Shown here: positions 1 through 12,023 of the stretch, piece after piece | How positions within the stretch are numbered: position 1 is the stretch's first letter | Layout: each line of letters opens with the position of its first letter | Assembly (NCBI RefSeq): GCF_035594125.1 | Contig: NC_087197.1 | Location: 5,419,852-5,483,851, forward strand | Direction: 5' to 3' | Source: Scylla paramamosain | Taxonomy: Eukaryota > Arthropoda > Malacostraca > Decapoda > Portunidae | Length of the DNA stretch: 64,000 nucleotides | Program-made: the position numbers and the translations under genes | Notes under the pieces: generated by a model | The model's database searches: none | What the model saw: only the letters and a program-made list of their open reading frames with translations | What the model was told of the DNA's origin: nothing

Positions 1-145
1 CAAGCCATCGGCGCACCCTCTCCACTCGGTTGACCACATTCTTTGATTATTTACTTGTCTGTGCACTTTTTGTGAATGAAGAGATAGTAAACTCCCTCAC
101 GTTGTTTAGAGTTTTACTCACCAGCACACACACCTCGGACCAAGG

Positions 146-1003
146 ATTTTTTTTTTTTTTTTGTTAGGAGGGACACTGGCCAAGGGCAAAAAAAAAAATC
201 CAACAAAAAAAAAAAAAAAATGCCCACTGAAATGCCAGTCCCATAAAAGGGTCAGAGCAGTAGTAAAAAATTGATGATTAAGTGTCTTGAAAGTCATAGG
301 AAGGTGGAAATACAGAAGCAGGCAGGGAGTTCCAGAGTTTACCAGAGAAAGGGATGAATGATTGAGAATACTGGTTAACTCTTGCATTAGAGAGGTGGAC
401 AAAATATGGGTGAGAGAAAGAAGAAAGTCTTGTGTAGCGAGGCCGCAGGAGGAGGGGAGGCATGCAGTTAGCGAGATCAGAAGAGCAGTTAGCATGAAAA
501 TAGCGGCAGAAGACAGCTAGAGATGCAACATTGCGGCGGTGAGAGAGAGGCTGAAGACACTCAGTTAGAGGAGAGGAGTTGATGAGACGAAAAGCTTTTC
601 ATTCCACCCTGTCTAGAAGAGCAGTATGAGTGGAAACCCCCCAGGCATGTGAAGCATACTCCATACATGGACGGATAAGACCCTTGTACAGAGTTAGCAG
701 CTGGGGGGTTGAGAAAAACTGACGGAAACGTCTCAGAACGCCTAACTTCATAGAAGCTGTTTTAGCTTGAGATGAGATGTGAAGTTTCCAGTTCAGATTA
801 AAAGTAAAGGACAGACCGAGGATGTTCAGTGTAGAAGAGGGAGACAGTTGAGTGTCATTGAAGAAGAGGGGATAGTTCTCTGGAAGGTTGTGTCGAGTTG
901 ATAGATGGAGGAATTGAGTTTTTGAGGCATTGAACAATACCAAGCTTGCTCTGCCCCAATCAGAAATTTTAGAAAGATCAGAAGTCAAGCATTCTGTGGC
1001 TTC
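146..1003 (-). mobile_element. LINE family A, 5'-truncated copy (RT C-terminal part and 3' UTR)
   Basis: Poly(T) at 146-162 followed by the family-A 3' UTR marks the 3' end of a minus-strand LINE. Upstream, the minus strand encodes the region after the RT catalytic core (SDLSKISDWGRA, NILGLSFTFNLNWKLHISS, LYKGLIRPCMEYASHAWG). It continues to the C-terminal tail ending near FIPFSGKLWNSLPASVFPPS, in two overlapping frames because of small indels. The same protein recurs in about twelve places in the window, which is what identifies it as a repeat family. The copy is truncated at about 1003, before the YADD motif. It cannot be functional. Confidence 0.9.
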
Positions 1004-1293
1004 CCTAAAAGACAGAAAAGGATAGTTCAGTGAAACGTCATCAACTCAACCATGACGTCATGCACTCTATAACATCAAGGTGGCTGGAGATCCTCGCCAG
1101 CAAGAATCTCGTTCATATCCAAAAGCCTTCTTTCCGTTCTTGTTTTATTTTTTTTTCTAAGATTTTTCCAAGACTTACAACACATCATACAAGATGCCGC
1201 CTTCTCTTAGTTAATAGATGTACTGCACAAGTAATTTTAATTTGATATGGTATTAATATTAAATAAGAATTGTACTACCGGAGAGGCTAGTAC

Positions 1294-1377
1294 ATGCAGA
1301 TCTTAGTCCCTAATTATTATTGATATAGTCAGAGAATGCAGACCTTAGTCCCTAATTATTATTGATATAGTCAGAGA
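1294..1377. repeat. 42-bp direct tandem duplication
   Basis: Two adjacent copies of a 42-bp unit beginning ATGCAGA(T/C)CTTAGTCCC. They differ at about one position, so the duplication is recent. The rest of 1004-1746 is AT-rich and shows no recognisable gene. Confidence 0.85.
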
Positions 1378-1746
1378 CCTAGAAACATTACATCATTGAC
1401 TGACTTTCTTAGTGAATCAACATTCTCCGTAGGGCGCATTTATATGCATTTGATGTCATTCACTCATCACTAACTCACTAACATTTCCCCACTGGTCTGC
1501 CTATCATTTCTTCTCACATCTTTACATTTCTTCAGTACCTTTTTTAGTTCCAAATAACCATCATTAGGACTTGGTGTCATTATTAATAATTATAATAATT
1601 CAAACACAGGTGTGACCTTTTTTATTTTTACTAAAAAAAAACAATCCTTCCAGGTTAACAGAAGTACACTGCAGCCTTGTATATTCAGCATTGTACCGTG
1701 CGGCCATTTATGCGGGGAAGTGATTTCTCATTTTTTTTCCCTCTGG

Positions 1747-2424
1747 TTAGGCTACTGTTATAACTTTGTCAACATGAAATGTATTCACGTGCGAATAGAG
1801 GCGAGGGTAGTGTAGCAGCAGGTGTTTCAGGGTGTCCGGTTGTGAGGCACCAGTTAAGCCCCTTCCACACGAGGGGCAAATGTACGGCGGACAGACACTG
1901 TTACCAATTTTGTGGTGTGGATGGCGATCACGAGTGTAGATGACGTCATAGACAAGGAAATCACGGGCAAACCATCGAAGTGCCAGTGCCTGTTGTCGAG
2001 GTACTGGATGGGCGTCTGAATAGGGACCACATTGCCAGACACACGATGCTAAACACACCAAGTTTAGCCCACTGGCCGACGTTGCCTGACATATCTCTGA
2101 CTGCATTCTGGCCTTTCCCGGTGTCTGCTTCAAGTCGTTCGTTCGCCTGCCTGTGTCTACTGTCTGCCTTAATTGGACTGTTCGATCTGGTAATACTGTT
2201 TTAAAAGCGAGATAATTACGGGCAAATCCGAGTGCCCGCCGTGCATTTACTCCTCCTGTGGAAGGGGCTTCATGGGCAGTAAGGCCGTTGTCATGTGCAA
2301 GAGAGTCTGTGCGGAAGTGTACCTTGTGCTCCACACCCTTCTATTATCTTTGTTCAAACTGGTTTATGAAAGGGTCTATGGGGCTGATATCCCAACAAGA
2401 GCAAGCAGGATCACCAGTTTACAA
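1747..2424 (-). repeat. Unclassified dispersed repeat with LINE-like Cys/His tail
   Basis: The minus strand is open for 195 codons (2334-1747). Near its C-terminus is a CPSC...DTLKHLLLHYPRL pattern that resembles the C-terminal zinc-binding tail of I/R1/jockey-type LINE ORF2 proteins. No RT motif is visible. Part of the unit (about 2272-2419) occurs again in inverted orientation at about 7108-7250, so this is a dispersed repeat and not a host gene. A 14-bp AAGCCCCTTCCACA block occurs in opposite orientations at about 1857 and 2262. The family assignment is a guess; that it is a repeat is seen directly. Confidence 0.4.
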
Positions 2425-5400
2425 GGAGGAGGCAGTAGACACCTGCCGAAACGATAATTACTCCCAGTGAGGTCTAAAGCACTGTTCAAGGGGTGCTCTG
2501 CACTTATCATTAAACCTAGCTGTGACCTCACTGAACGTTTCCCTTTGTGTCTCACAACACAAGGGGGCAGTCACAGCCTGCCCTCTAAAGACAACTCTCT
2601 TCCTCCACACAAAACTACAAGCACCTGATAACACACACACCCTTCACTCAAAAATCTCAAAATTATTATGGCGACTCCTACACCAGCCTCGGAGTCCCCA
2701 TCTGGGGACCATAAATATACCCAGGTTAGACTGCCTTTCTGTCGACGACCCTAAGTGTTTTGATACCCCTCCCAACTTCTTCATTAACTTCTGCAACATT
2801 CGCGGTCTAAGATCTAATTTTCAATCTGTAGAACACCATCTCTCCTCTTCTAAATCTCATCTTCTTTTCCTCACTGAAACTCAGATGTCTGAGGCAACTG
2901 ACATTAGCCCCTTTTCTGTTCCCTCCTACTTTCTCTATCCTCATTTTCGATCCAAATCTGGATGTTGCGTTTTATGTGCGCAATGACTTAACCTGCTCTC
3001 GTCCCCACGCTCTTGAATCTTCCAAGTTTTCCACCATCTGGCTACGACTACAGAGTCACTCTCAAACTAAATTTATCTGTGCTGTATACCTCTCACCTAA
3101 CTCCTCTGACTATAAGAAAATTTTTGACTACTTAACTTCCAAAGTGGAGCACATTCTGACCCTTTACCCTTTTGCAGACATCTCCATTCTTGGAGACTTC
3201 AATGTTCACCAATAGTTTTGGCTTTCCTCTCCCATCACTGACCATCCTGGTGAACTAGCCTTCAGCTTTGCTATCCTCCACGACCTAGAGCAATTGGTGC
3301 AACACTCTACTTGTATTCCTGACCGTCTTGGAGATACGCCCAACATTCTTGACCTCTTCCTGACCTCTAATCCTTCTGCTTACGCTGTCACCCTTTCTTC
3401 TCAGTTGGGCTCCTCCGATCACAATCTCATATCTGTATCTTGTCCTATTGCTCCAATCCCTCCTCAGGATCCCCCTAAGCTAAGGTGCCTCTGGCGTTTT
3501 GGCGTTTTGCCTCTGCTAGTTGTGGGGACCTGAGGAGGTGTTTTGCTGATTTTCCTTGGAATGACTACTGCTTCCGTGTCAGAGACCTGTCTTTGTGTGC
3601 TGAGCGCATAACAGAGGTGATAGTGTCTGGCATGGAGGCGTACATTCCTCACTCTTTTTCTCGTCCTAAACCTTGTAAACCTTGGTTTAACACAGCTTGT
3701 TCTCGTGCTATACATGATAGAGAGGTGGGCTACAAAAGGTACTTAAGCCTTCCATCACCAGAATCTCATGCACTTTATATTTCTGCCCGGAACCATGCCA
3801 AGTCTGTTCTCCAACTAGCCAAAAACTCCTTCATTAACAGAGTTTTCAAGATCTAACTCCCCTCGTCACTTCTGGCATCTAGCCAAAGACATCTCTCATA
3901 AATTTGCTTCTTCTTCTTTCCCTCCTTTATTTCAACCAGATGGCACCACTGCTATCACATCTATTTCTAAAGCTGAACTCTTCGCTCAAACCTTTGGTAA
4001 AAACTCTACCTTGGACGATTCTGGGCTTGTTCCTCCCTCTCCTCCAGCCTCTGACTACTTCATGCTACCTATTAAAATTCTTCGCAATGATGTTTTCCAT
4101 GCCTTTCGCTGGCCTAAACCCTCGGAAGGCTTATGGACCTGATGGGGTCCCTCCTATTGTTCTCCGAAACTGTCCCTCCGTGCTTGCACCTTGCCTAGTC
4201 AAACTCTTTCAGCTCTGTCTGTCAACATCTACCTTTCCTTCTTGCTGGAAGTTTGCCTACATTCAGCCTGTTCCTAAAAAGGGTGACCGTTCTAATCCCT
4301 CAAACTACCGTCCTATTGGTTTAATTTCCTGCCTATCTAAAGTTTTTGAATCTATCCTCAACAGGAAGATTCTTAAACATCTATCACTTCACAACCTTCT
4401 ATCTGATCGCCAGTATGGGTTCCATATAGGCCGCTCTACTGGTGATCTTCTGGCTTTCCTTACTGAATCTTGGTCATCCTCTTTTAGAGCTTTTGGTGAA
4501 ACTTTTGCTGTTGCCTTGGACATATCAGAAGCTTTTGAGTCTGGCACAAAGCTTTGATTTCCAAACTACCCTCCTACGGCTTCTCTCCTTCTCTCTGTAA
4601 CTTCATCTCAAGTTTCCTTTCTGACCATTCTATTGCTGCTGTGCTAGACGGTCACTGTTCTTCTCATATATCTATTAACATTGGTGTTCCTCAGGGTTCT
4701 GTCCTGTCACCCACTCTCTTCTTATTATTCATTAATGATCTGAACCAAACTTCTTGTCCTATCCACTCCTACGCTGATGATACCACCCTGCACTTTTCCA
4801 CGTCTTTTCATAAACGTCCAACCATTCAGGAAGTAAACATTTCACGCAGGGAAGCCACGGAACGCTTGATTTCTGATCTTTCTAAAATTTCTGATTGGAG
4901 CAGAGCAAACTTTTTTTTTTTTTTTTTTTTTTTTTTATGTAGGAAGGATACTGGCCAAGGGCAACAAAAATCTAATAAAAAAAATGCCCACTGAAATGCC
5001 AGTCCCTAAAAGGGTCAAAGCAGTGGTCAAAAATTGGTGGATAAGTGTCTTGAAACCTCCCTCTTGAAGGAATTCAAGTCATAGGAAGGTGGAAATACAG
5101 AAGCAGGCAAGGAGTTCCAGAGTTTACCAAACTTGCTATTGTTCAATGCCTCAAAAAAAGAATTCCTCCATCTATCAATTCGACACAATCTTCCAGACAA
5201 CTATCCCCTCTTCTTCAATGACACTCAACTGTCCCCCCTCTTTTACACTGAACATCCTCGGTCTGTCCTTTACTTTTAATCTGAACTGGAAACTTCACAT
5301 CTCATCTCTAGCTAAAACAGCTTCTATGAAGTTAGGCGTTCTGAGACGTCTCCGCCAGCTTTTCTCACCCCCCAAGCTGCTAACTCTGTACAAGGGCCTT

Positions 5401-5935
5401 AACTGTCCATGTATGGAGTATGCTTCATATGTCTGGGTGGGGTTCTACTCATACTGCTCTTCTAGACAGGGTGGAATCAAAAGCTTTTCGTCTCATCAAC
5501 TCTCCTCTGACTGTCTTCAGCCTCTCTCTCATCTCTGCAATGTTGCATCTCTAGCTGTCTTCTACCGCTATTTTCATGCTAACTGCTCTTCTGATCTTGC
5601 TAACTGCATGCCTCCCCCTCCTCCCGCGGCCTCGCTGCACAAGACTTTCTTCTTTCTCTCACCTCTATTTTGTCTACCTCTCTAACGCAAGAGTTAACTA
5701 GTATTCTCAATCATTCATCCCTTTCTCTGGTAAACTGTGGAACTCCCTGCCTGCTTCTGTATTTCCGCCTTCCTATGACTTGAATTCCTTCAAGAAGGAA
5801 GTTTCAAGAAACTTATCCTTCAATCTTTGACTACCACTTTGGACCCTTTTATGGGACTGTCATTTTAGTGGGCATTTTTTTTTTTTTGTTGGATTTTTGT
5901 TGCCCTTGCTTAGTGTCTCTCCTACACAAAAGAAA
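2425..5935 (+). mobile_element. LINE family A, near-full-length but inactivated copy
   Basis: The 5' end matches the copy at 47.98 kb (GGAGGAGGCAGTARACACCTG). After a 5' UTR of about 240 bp one ORF begins near 2668 (MATPTPAS) and encodes an APE-type endonuclease. Its landmarks are [38 protein letters not shown] and [10 protein letters not shown]. The RT follows (YGPDGVPP, NYRPIGLISCLSKVFES, ALDISEAF, GVPQGSVLSPTLF, HSYADDT near 4770), then the C-terminal tail and a GCCCTTG...CTACA-poly(A) end. No ORF1 is seen. Inactivating changes include a stop near 3213, an 8-bp duplication (GGCGTTTT) near 3500, a deletion near 3841 and the nested insertion at 4911. It belongs to the CR1/L2/jockey group; the exact clade is uncertain. 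Confidence 0.9.
4911..5127 (-). mobile_element. LINE A 3'-end fragment inserted in antisense inside another LINE A
   Basis: Poly(T) at 4911-4936 and about 190 bp of family-A 3' UTR lie in reverse orientation within the RT-tail coding region of the host copy. CAAAC flanks both sides (4906-4910 and 5128-5132). Removing the insert restores the family consensus around GAGCAAACTTG. This fits target-primed insertion of a severely 5'-truncated transcript. Confidence 0.85.
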
Positions 5936-6297
5936 AAAAATGTTGTTATTGATTGTTTATAATGCGTCATCAGTTGCCTTATAACCTTTTGTTTATCGAA
6001 TATTTGAAACCCAGCCAAAAATGTAAGAGACCTTTACCGATATGCGTTTCCGCAATCACTCTGTTATCAAATAATTAAGAAATACGGCATTTTATTTTAT
6101 TGAGGTTTTTGGGGCGGACATCAGCATCGTCCCATCATAGGTGAAGGCCCGTCCTACCTTGACCAATAAATTAGTACAGTACGAATCATTCCTTTCTCTA
6201 CACTACCGAAAGAAACGAGGAATCCACAGATATTTACTTAAAAAAGTGAGGGCAGAATGATATATTCATATTTTGAGGAACTGTGAGGTTTGAAATA
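5936..6297. other. AT-rich stretch, nothing recognised
   Basis: No ORF with a recognisable protein signature and no clear repeat structure was seen here. Confidence 0.5.
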
Positions 6298-7049
6298 CAG
6301 TGGAACCTCGGTTACCAAACGACTCCTTTTTCGAACAAATTGGTTTAAAAAAAAAAAATTGAACTATTGCTTCGATTGTGGTACCGTAATTCGGTTCTAG
6401 AACAAAGTTACTTGATTTCAAATATTAAGGCATAGCAAAAGCTGCCGTTTATTTTTATAGTTTCTGTAAATCTACTTCGTTTTTATATACTTGGAGGAGA
6501 GAGACAGTGTAAGACAGTAATTCAATCTTTGAAATAAGGTAAATGTGATCCCGTTGAAAAGCCGCGATGTAAACATTTTTCAGGACTGAAGAGTAATCCC
6601 TAGCCACCTGTGGCTCTCTCGATGACCCATAACGCCATCACTACTGCACAACAGCATTTTTCCAGTAGCTTTACCCAGCAGAAATATGTTTAAGTGTTAT
6701 TATGATCACCTTCATTTTGGCTGTAGGTGGGTTGCTCCTATGTGCCCCTCTGTAAGGCTTCCCTCACTAGATCAGTCTAAATAGTATCTTCTGATGAGTT
6801 CTGTGTCACTAAATTCATTGATTACATCCTTTCTGAATAAATAATTTGTAACCTGGAGATGTTGTGAAGCAGCCATCTTGGATGTGGGGGCATATGTTAT
6901 AAGCCGCTAAGAAAATTTAGACGTGTCTGAGAACGGATTAATCCATTTTACATTGATTCCTGTGGGAAAAAATAGTTTCGGTTTTCGAACATTTCGGATT
7001 TTGAACGGCATTAATGAAAGAGTTTAGTTCGAGAACTGAGTCTCCACTT
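6298..7049. mobile_element. Tc1/mariner-type non-autonomous element (MITE)
   Basis: The left end CAGTGGAACCTCGGTTACC, preceded by TA, is matched by an imperfect inverted right end (reverse complement AAGTGGAGACTCAGTTCTCG). Both are followed internally by TTCGAAC-type sequence. Near the right end, CATTGATTCCTGTGGGAAAA is a block common in this class of Tigger/mariner-like MITEs. No transposase coding remains in the roughly 750-bp interior. The TIRs are degenerate, so this is an old copy. Confidence 0.65.
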
Positions 7050-7107
7050 CGATAAATAATAGATTACAAGATTACCGATAATGCTTTATAAACACTCATA
7101 ATGACAA

Positions 7108-7250
7108 CAGATGATCGTGCTTGCTCTGATTGGGATATCACTCCCATAAACCCTTCATACACGAGTTTAAGCAAAGATAACAGAGGAGTGTGGGACAGAA
7201 GGTACACTTCCGCACAGACGGACACTTTTGCGCACGACACTGCCCAGGGT
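7108..7250 (+). repeat. Inverted partial copy of the 1747-2424 repeat
   Basis: The stretch from GACAACAGATGATCG to GACACTGCCCAGG is the reverse complement of about 2272-2419, with many substitutions (shared core TACACTTCCGCACAGA). The surrounding 7250-8289 shows no recognisable gene. Confidence 0.7.
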
Positions 7251-7995
7251 CTCTAGTTGTTGTTCTTGTTGGGGATTTGATGGGGCCTTGCAGGCTGTGG
7301 TGCTATAGCCTCTAGTGCCCCGAGAGTGCTGGCAGAAGTTAAATTAATTGGTTAGATTCTGGTGAACTCTCAATCTTGCCTCAGATGGCCTGGAGTAACC
7401 AAGTGTGTGGAAGGAGCCGATTCCGTCTCATGCCCCGTTCCACCACCACTTTCACATACAGTCATGGTAAACCTACATTCTCCCTCTCTCTATCGGAGGG
7501 AGGGGGAGGGAAACACCCGCCTTCAGCCTATTGTTTTTCACTCGACCTTGGAAGATGCAAGGCTACACGCAAAATACTCAGAAATCTTTAAATTTCTCTT
7601 TTATACAACTTTTCAATCTTAAAGCACCACCATATTCAGGTGCATTTTATTTCCGTGAAGACATGCTTTATTTTAAACATAACCTCATAATGACTGGACA
7701 TGATGATTATAAGTAAAGTGGTATGTATATATATATATCATAAGATAGTAACTAACGTTCTCGCCCCAATTATTTTTTCCACTTATTGAAATTGAAAAAT
7801 TCGCTTAATTTGTGTAAATGTTGACCTAAATGAAGAAGTATAAGTATTTTTAAGGGAGGTTGAGTTTCACTCAGTCTCAGCGGGCGACTGTAGCAGTAGG
7901 GTTACCAACATAACCGAGAGGTCTCGCTGAAATTCTTTCCAGGAACGGATTACATGCTTTTTGGTGAAAGAGTCAAAGCCGTTGTTGTTACTTTT

Positions 7996-7996
7996 C

Positions 7997-8041
<45 letters not shown>

Positions 8042-8056
8042 CATCATCATCATCAT
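7996..8056. repeat. (ATT)n/(ATC)n microsatellite
   Basis: An uninterrupted ATT array passes into an ATC array. Confidence 0.95.
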
Positions 8057-8289
8057 AATTTTGTTATTAATCGTTTAATGACAATCTCGCTAAGATGATG
8101 ATCAAAAGGTCAAACAATCGTTAGCTAAGTTTGGGGTAGGTAGAATATTTGACTCCTACGCATACTCGTAGACAGCAATGAAAAATGACATTGACACAAT
8201 AACATCTAAAACAAGTACGGCAGCCTATTGCCCGCGAGTCATTTACATCTCCTTACAGAGCAAGCGTCCGGCGAGACTCGAACCAAAAA

Positions 8290-9990
8290 TAAATAAATCT
8301 TGCCAAAGCACCATTGCTGTCTGAGTGGAAGCAGACGTACTTGTTCACTGAGCGCCTTGGACAGGCCCAGTGCCTCATATGCTTGAAGACTTTGGCTGTC
8401 TTCGAAGAATTCAACGTGCGCCGCCACTGCGAGACAGAACACCGGCATCAGTTTTTCTGTCTATGTCTGCTGGTGAGAAGAATGACGCCATCGCTAGATA
8501 CTCAGGCAACATATAGACAACAATTTCACTTTCCCGCAGCAGACCCCACTGAGATCAACACAGTGACGCTCACCAGTTATGATGTGTCTCGTTTCCTTGC
8601 TCGCCGGATGAAGCCATTCGTCTTCATCAAGGAGTGGTTTGTCGCCGTGATTTAAGTCCAGAGCAGCGTTCTTCCTTTGGGAGAATGAATCTTTCGTTCA
8701 GGGTTTTCGTACAGGGCTCAATGAAAATCGGCAGCTCTACCCTCGTCTCACCGACACGAAGAACACTGCACCAGCTAGGCATTTTCATTGTGGCTTCCAG
8801 ATTTACGAGGAATTTCCTCCTGCTCGTACCGCTGCATGGCACCACCAGTGGACTAGACATCGACACCGTAATTCAGCATGAGAAGCAGCGCTCCCTTGAC
8901 CTTTCCCGTCTCCTGTGCTTGACGACCGATGGTGCCTTATTGGTAATTGGAGAGAAGAAAGGCGCTGCTTCGCTACTAGTGGACCACTGTGAGATCGCCG
9001 GTCACACAACCCATAGATAGATAGATAGATAGATAATTTATTGACCACAACAAGTGATTACAATTACAAAAGGACTCAGAGGATATGGTCCATAAAAATA
9101 CTTTCTTTAAAAATCTATAAATGACTTAAAACGCAACAAAGTATTAAACATACATGAGGTGAACTGCTTCATCCATCAAGAGTCTGCCAACCTTGTGGAC
9201 ATGTTTATCGTGGTGAAGATCGTCAACTCCATTCTCTCCTGCATCTTAAATCCAGTCCAGTACTGATGGACTAAGTCAACGAGCCCTAAGGCGACCTGCT
9301 TTAGTTCTGCGAGGTTCGCTGGTTGAGTCATGGGGTCACGCTGTCCCGTGTGCATGACCTGCAACAAGAGAATGTCACTTTCCTCTCTCAGAACAAACTT
9401 CCCCACGCTGATAACTTCGACTCACGATACATCTCTCGCCTGGCACTTTTCATCACTGCGCACCTGAACGACATCAGCGTGAACCTCCAAGCCAAGGACA
9501 TTCTCGTGACAGACATGCACTCAACCATTACTGTCTTTACGGTTGAGCTGGGCGTGTGGGAGGCTGAGGTTACTAATGGTCAGTTTGTGCATTTTCCTCG
9601 CCTTGCTGCTTGTGTCCCTGATGACGTGTCCCTGGACACACTCTGCGGGTTGCCGCAAGAGTCAAGAAACTGGATGAAGATTTCAAGCTGTTCACTGTTT
9701 TTCTTTGACATTCTTGTGGACGCCCCCTCTGCCCTCCTACAGATGGAGTATGTGAAGCTGCAGTGCAGCAATGAACTCAAGGCGAAATTCCGAATCTCCT
9801 CTTTGTTGTCCTTTTTTCCGCGACCTCGTCCTAACTTCCGCCAAGTTTCCAAACTATAGCGGGCATACTGAACGCATCGATTTGCAGCGCCTAGTATTGA
9901 TGTGAAATGCTCTTCTGAAAAGTGAAGTACTGTCTCGCCATCGCTTCCGGTTCTCCGACAATCACTTCAATGACATTTTTCTGTTGTCCA
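8290..9990 (+). pseudogene. Decayed hAT-family transposase (ZBED5/FAM200/GTF2IRD2-like)
   Basis: The plus strand shows, in order but in different frames, a BED-type zinc finger (SEWKQTYLFTERLGQAQCLICLKTLAVFEEF...HCETEH, about 8316-8440), then an IFIVASRF...VPLHGTTSGLDI segment (about 8780-8860). Next come LSRLLCLTTDGALLVIGEKKG (about 8900-8965) and VNCFIHQESANLVDMF (about 9160-9205). A long C-terminal part ends QCSNELKAKF (about 9770). This order matches transposases of the hAT lineage that gave rise to vertebrate ZBED5-like genes. Frameshifts and a repeat insertion near 9014 break it. No TIRs were identified. It is an inactive relic. Confidence 0.8.
9014..9160 (-). mobile_element. Short retroelement 3' tail with (TATC)n inside the hAT relic
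   Basis: Tandem ATAG units (9014-9033) followed by ATTTATTGACCACAACA separate two consecutive hAT segments (...GHTTHR and VNCFIHQES). On the minus strand this reads as an AATAAAT end with a TATC tail, like the 3' end of a truncated LINE or SINE. The family is unknown. Confidence 0.45.
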
Positions 9991-10090
9991 CCACATCCAT
10001 CGAGCAGGAGACTGCTCGATGAATTTCAACTGTGTTGAAATTCTTGTTCTTGGTTTCCTGTTTCATGTTGATATTATTAAACTGTTGTGT

Positions 10091-10480
10091 TCAGCCTCTT
10101 TTTTGTTCACTGCAATGTTGCATCTCTTGCCATTTTCTACCGCAATTTTAACTGCTTTCCTGATCTTGCTAACTGCATGATTCTCTTTCTTCTGCGGCCT
10201 CGCTGCGCAAGACTTTATACTTCCTTTCACCCTATTCTGTCCATCTTTCTAATGCAAGAGTTAGCCAATATTCTCAGTCATTCATCGTTTACTGGTAAAT
10301 TCTAGAACTTTCTGCCTGTTTCTCTATTTTTTCCTTCCTATGACTTGAACTCTTTCAACAGTGAGGTTTCATGACACTTTTTTGGCCTTTCCTTTGGCTA
10401 AGGGACTGGTACACTGGGCCTTCTTTTTTCGTTGTTTTTGTTTCCCTATGCCAGTGACCAACCCTCTTACATAAAAAAAA
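10091..10480 (+). mobile_element. LINE A 3' fragment
   Basis: Encodes the family-A C-terminal tail (HCNVASLAIFYRNFN, PILSIFLMQELANILSHSS) and the 3' UTR to CCTCTTACAT-poly(A). It is severely 5'-truncated and runs directly into an (ATT)n array. Confidence 0.85.
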
Positions 10481-10481
10481 A

Positions 10482-10499
10482 ATATTATAATTGTTATTA

Positions 10500-10579
<80 letters not shown>

Positions 10580-10580
10580 G
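10482..10580. repeat. (ATT)n microsatellite at a LINE A 3' end
   Basis: Near-perfect ATT array directly after the LINE poly(A). The following 10581-11404 contains no recognisable gene; 11160-11330 is less AT-rich but has no coding signature. Confidence 0.95.
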
Positions 10581-11409
10581 TATGGGGGCATCCATTAACA
10601 CAGCTTGAACACTGCCATAACTTCTTTATTACAAGCGTTTGGACCTGTCAAAATCATTACAATAAACACATATCCCAATTTTTTTTTTTTTTTGTATCAC
10701 CTCAGGTACCCAAATATCATTAATAAGTAGATCAATATGAAAGTTGAGAATGGATGTATGTAGAATTCACCATATGCTAAGTACAATTAAAAATCAATCA
10801 TATAACCAACCAATCAACAACACTGATTTTCATTTATAATAATCATTAGAATTATAACTCACAACGGAAGCTCCAGCCGCATATGGATTGCCTCCATAAA
10901 CTTTCCGAACCAGTAGTTGGATTCATAAACTGTAATACATGAAATATTCCCTTAATAGCCGGCCGCACAACCACATTAACACTGTAATCATAAAAGATCA
11001 TCACTACTAGTACATAAGCTTTATTTTGTTGATGAACATCACAAATGTTTTACGTGAACACCAGCTGATAGACCACCACACAGTACTATTATAACCAAAC
11101 ATAGCCATACATACCAGCATAACAGAATAATCCCAAGTCTTTAATAAATATTACATCTAGTGATCCATCACAACACTCTTCAGGTAGGGGCGGACAGCAA
11201 CTAACCCTGGCTGACCGTTCGTCGCCACCTCATCACCCTGCTGCCACCTCGCCTCACTTCTCCACTGCCACGTCACAAGACGTACGGCTTGCGCACCGTT
11301 CACAGAGCTTAATCCTCGTCTACATAAATACACTGATACACAAACTAATTTAGAAATAAACAAATAAATAAAATAATTGATATTCCAATTATCATGAGAC
11401 TGATGATAC

Positions 11410-11475
11410 AATTATTATTATTGTTATTATTATAATTAATATAATGATTTTTATTATTGTTATTATTATTATTGC

Positions 11476-11515
<40 letters not shown>

Positions 11516-11528
11516 GTTATTATTATTA

Positions 11529-11575
<47 letters not shown>

Positions 11576-11581
11576 CTATTG

Positions 11582-11620
<39 letters not shown>

Positions 11621-11651
11621 TTACTGTTGCTATCATCACTGCTTGCTAATG

Positions 11652-11712
<61 letters not shown>

Positions 11713-11828
11713 TACTACTACTACTTCTACTGCTACTTTTACTACTACTACTACTACTACTTCTACTGCTACTTTTACTACTACTACTACTATTACTTTT
11801 ACTACTACTACTACTGCTACTGCTACAA
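11410..11828. repeat. Compound (ATT)n then (CTA)n microsatellite
   Basis: About 165 bp of ATT repeats followed by about 245 bp of CTA/CTG/CTT-type trinucleotides. Long open frames on both strands are artefacts of the repeat. Confidence 0.97.
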
Positions 11829-11973
11829 TATTTCTTTAAGTAAATATGGCAGTTCCATCAACAATAACGTCGATCCCTTGTGTAGATATTAGGTACATGC
11901 TTATTGACCGCTTGTAAGTGTAATCAATTATGGTTTATGGTCAGTTAGGTTTATGGTTTCTTACTGAATATTA

Positions 11974-11980
<7 letters not shown>

Positions 11981-12019
<39 letters not shown>
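11981..12019. repeat. (CT)n tract serving as polypyrimidine tract of the next exon
   Basis: Uninterrupted CT dinucleotides end two to three bases before the candidate AG acceptor of the ankyrin exon that follows. The placement suggests a microsatellite acting as the 3' splice-site polypyrimidine tract. Confidence 0.8.

Positions 12020-12022
<3 letters not shown>

Positions 12023-12023
<1 letters not shown>

Noticed and set aside
1747..2334. 195-codon minus-strand ORF as a host zinc-finger gene
   Set aside because: Part of it is repeated inverted at 7.1-7.25 kb, and the Cys/His cluster looks like a LINE tail; treated as a repeat.
7362..7622. Three overlapping plus-strand ORFs
   Set aside because: Short, mutually overlapping, no domain signature and no splice support.
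11157..11411. Less AT-rich segment as a possible exon
   Set aside because: No frame with plausible splice sites and no recognisable protein on either strand.
11392..11843. Long open frames rich in I, L, T, V or S
   Set aside because: They are translations of ATT and CTA microsatellites; the same holds for frames over the TA, GA and CT arrays at 16.5, 17.2, 20.7, 22.5 and 46.7 kb.
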